Below are positions 20,926 through 22,036 of a stretch of DNA of 22,036 bases, in pieces. Each line of letters starts with the position of its first letter. Position 1 is the stretch's first letter. The position numbers and the translations under genes are program-made. This DNA is from an uncultured Oscillospiraceae bacterium (GTDB lineage: Bacteria; Bacillota; Clostridia; Oscillospirales; Oscillospiraceae). Under the pieces are notes generated by a model. It had not been told where the DNA came from, made no database searches, and saw only the letters and a program-made list of their open reading frames with translations. Location: NCBI GenBank assembly GCA_934511545.1, contig CAKSWM010000002.1:1-22036 (forward strand), given 5' to 3'.

Positions 20926-22036
20926 TTATATGCCCGCGGCGCTGTTAACAGAATCCGCGTAAAGGCTGATGGTAGTTCCGATAAGGCTCTCGTCGCCGGC
21001 ACCGGTTATCTCGAGACAGAGAAAATTGTCCATGCCGTCGTAATATTCCATGTTGCTGAAGCGCTGTTTTACAACGGCGGAAGCTCCTGCATAAGCGAAC
21101 CAGCTGATATCGCTCCGGGGGGCGATGACGACGCTGTCTCCAGGCACGAAGGCATAGCCGGGGAGCGCTGCTTCGCCGGATGCCGGTTTGGAAAGGCTGC
21201 AAAGCTCAACCGTTACGTCGGCAAAGGCGCAGATGGTGCCGTCTATGTATTCATTCCAGGCGTCCAGATCGACAAGGTATCTTCCGTTTTCAATGCGCTT
21301 GCCTTTGACTCTGGCGTGTGAAACGAGCGAGTTTCCAATGCAGGAACCTTTGGTTTGACGCCAGTTGAATTTGGTTATGAAACCGTCGTCGCCCATCCAG
21401 TTGGTTATGCAGCGGCAGATGGAATTGCGCTCCACCGCGCCCTGGTGGCCGCCGTTTGCGACTAGGTGGCCCTCCATAAAGTTTTCTATCACGTTTGTGC
21501 GGGGGTTGCACGTTTCCATGCCGATGAACTTGGAGCGGTCCTTTATCTGTTCATTCATGGGAACAAGGTCCTGATCCTGCCTTGCCACCGCTATGAGCGC
21601 CATGTCCCATATGGTCGTCGGGCCCATCGCGGACTCCGGCAGACTGTCGCCAACGCTGACGTCCTCCCAGAACAGGGTATCTGCGCCGCGCAGTTCCTCT
21701 GCTTCGTACACGCCCTGAACATAATCCAGCTGCTCGGGGGCGAATACGGGCGCTTCTTCCGGTTCCGGACGGAACGGTAGCATCTCCGGCGAATAATTGA
21801 CGGCCATGTAGCATTTGGTGTGGGTGACAAGCTCGTCGTTCTGGTTATACATGTTCTCGTCGTGCTGCATACAGATAAAGCGGCGGAGAGGCGAATCCTC
21901 TGTGCTGATATCGCGCAGAAACGGCTTTTCGCGCCATATTTTGAAGCTGTCGCCAATGCGGACCGGCGTATGGAAATCCCAGTCCTCACCGAGCATCCCT
22001 CCGCCGGCCGGGAAGCCTGCTTCGGGGACGGGGTCC
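20926..22036 (-). CDS. MaoC-like double-hotdog protein, 5'-truncated
   Basis: Probable acyl-CoA dehydratase/hydratase-type protein cut by the window edge; 369 residues are visible and the frame is open to the end, with sequence upstream of the ATG at 21996 (EAGFPAGGG) that also fits the family. The first hotdog (DWDFHTPVRIGDSF ... NQNDELVTHTKCYMAVNY) resembles the FAS1/MaoC N-terminal domain. The second (LFWEDVSVGDSLPESAMGPTT ... GHLVANGGHQGAVERN ... RVKGKRIENGRYLVDLDAWNEY, in parts) resembles MaoC C-terminal domains. The hydratase-2 signature with its Asp/His pair is not visible, so activity is uncertain. A further ~90 C-terminal residues (GDSVVIAPRSDISWF ... GTTISLYADSV) match nothing I recognise. 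The co-directional lipoprotein gene follows after 22 bases. Confidence 0.78.
   Translation of the reverse strand, partial: DPVPEAGFPAGGGMLGEDWDFHTPVRIGDSFKIWREKPFLRDISTEDSPLRRFICMQHDENMYNQNDELVTHTKCYMAVNYSPEMLPFRPEPEEAPVFAPEQLDYVQGVYEAEELRGADTLFWEDVSVGDSLPESAMGPTTIWDMALIAVARQDQDLVPMNEQIKDRSKFIGMETCNPRTNVIENFMEGHLVANGGHQGAVERNSICRCITNWMGDDGFITKFNWRQTKGSCIGNSLVSHARVKGKRIENGRYLVDLDAWNEYIDGTICAFADVTVELCSLSKPASGEAALPGYAFVPGDSVVIAPRSDISWFAYAGASAVVKQRFSNMEYYDGMDNFLCLEITGAGDESLIGTTISLYADSVNSAAGI

Noticed and set aside
1..22036. CRISPR arrays, insertion sequences, phage or integrase genes, tRNA and rRNA genes
   Set aside because: No evenly spaced repeats, transposase or integrase motifs, or RNA gene signatures were seen on either strand.

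Overview
The window is chromosomal DNA from a GC-rich Clostridia (Firmicutes), most likely an Oscillospiraceae-type gut anaerobe. The evidence is the murB-rapZ-yvcK-whiA-dnaE block, the rpmH-rnpA-yidD-yidC-khpB block, strong AGGAGG ribosome binding sites, a CotJ spore-coat operon, and a But/AbfT-family CoA-transferase with strongly biased codons. No rRNA, tRNA, CRISPR array or insertion sequence was seen.

Layout. Positions 1-7816 form one plus-strand run: the 3' part of murB, rapZ, yvcK, whiA, dnaE and an orphan OmpR-type response regulator. Positions 7836-8637 hold a promoter, a TPP riboswitch with a terminator, and thiT (ECF thiamine uptake). Positions 8641-11902 hold a strong promoter and rpmH-rnpA-yidD-yidC-khpB-acpP (ribosome, RNase P, membrane insertion, RNA binding, acyl carrier). 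A bidirectional terminator separates these from a minus-strand spore-coat operon (12029-13078) in which CotJA and CotJB appear fused into one protein ahead of the manganese catalase CotJC. Positions 13196-14677 are a single-gene transcription unit for a But/AbfT-family CoA-transferase. Positions 14754-17127 encode a membrane-anchored parvulin-type foldase and TcdA.

The last 5 kb is the least ordinary part. Two paralogous NTF2/SnoaL-like proteins of unknown function (17279-18145 plus, 18262-18954 minus) converge on a shared terminator. Upstream on the minus strand lies an operon of a double-hotdog MaoC-like protein (cut by the window edge) and an extracytoplasmic solute-binding lipoprotein. 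This could be part of an uptake and breakdown pathway for an unidentified substrate; that reading is inference.

Regulatory DNA is clear in several gaps: five good sigma-A-type promoters, one SigE-like promoter for cotJ, a TPP riboswitch with a visible antiterminator, several intrinsic terminators (two are near copies of one hairpin), 5'-leader hairpins, and two possible operator arrays (upstream of the foldase gene and of the first SnoaL-like gene). No gene-free stretch exceeds 300 bases.
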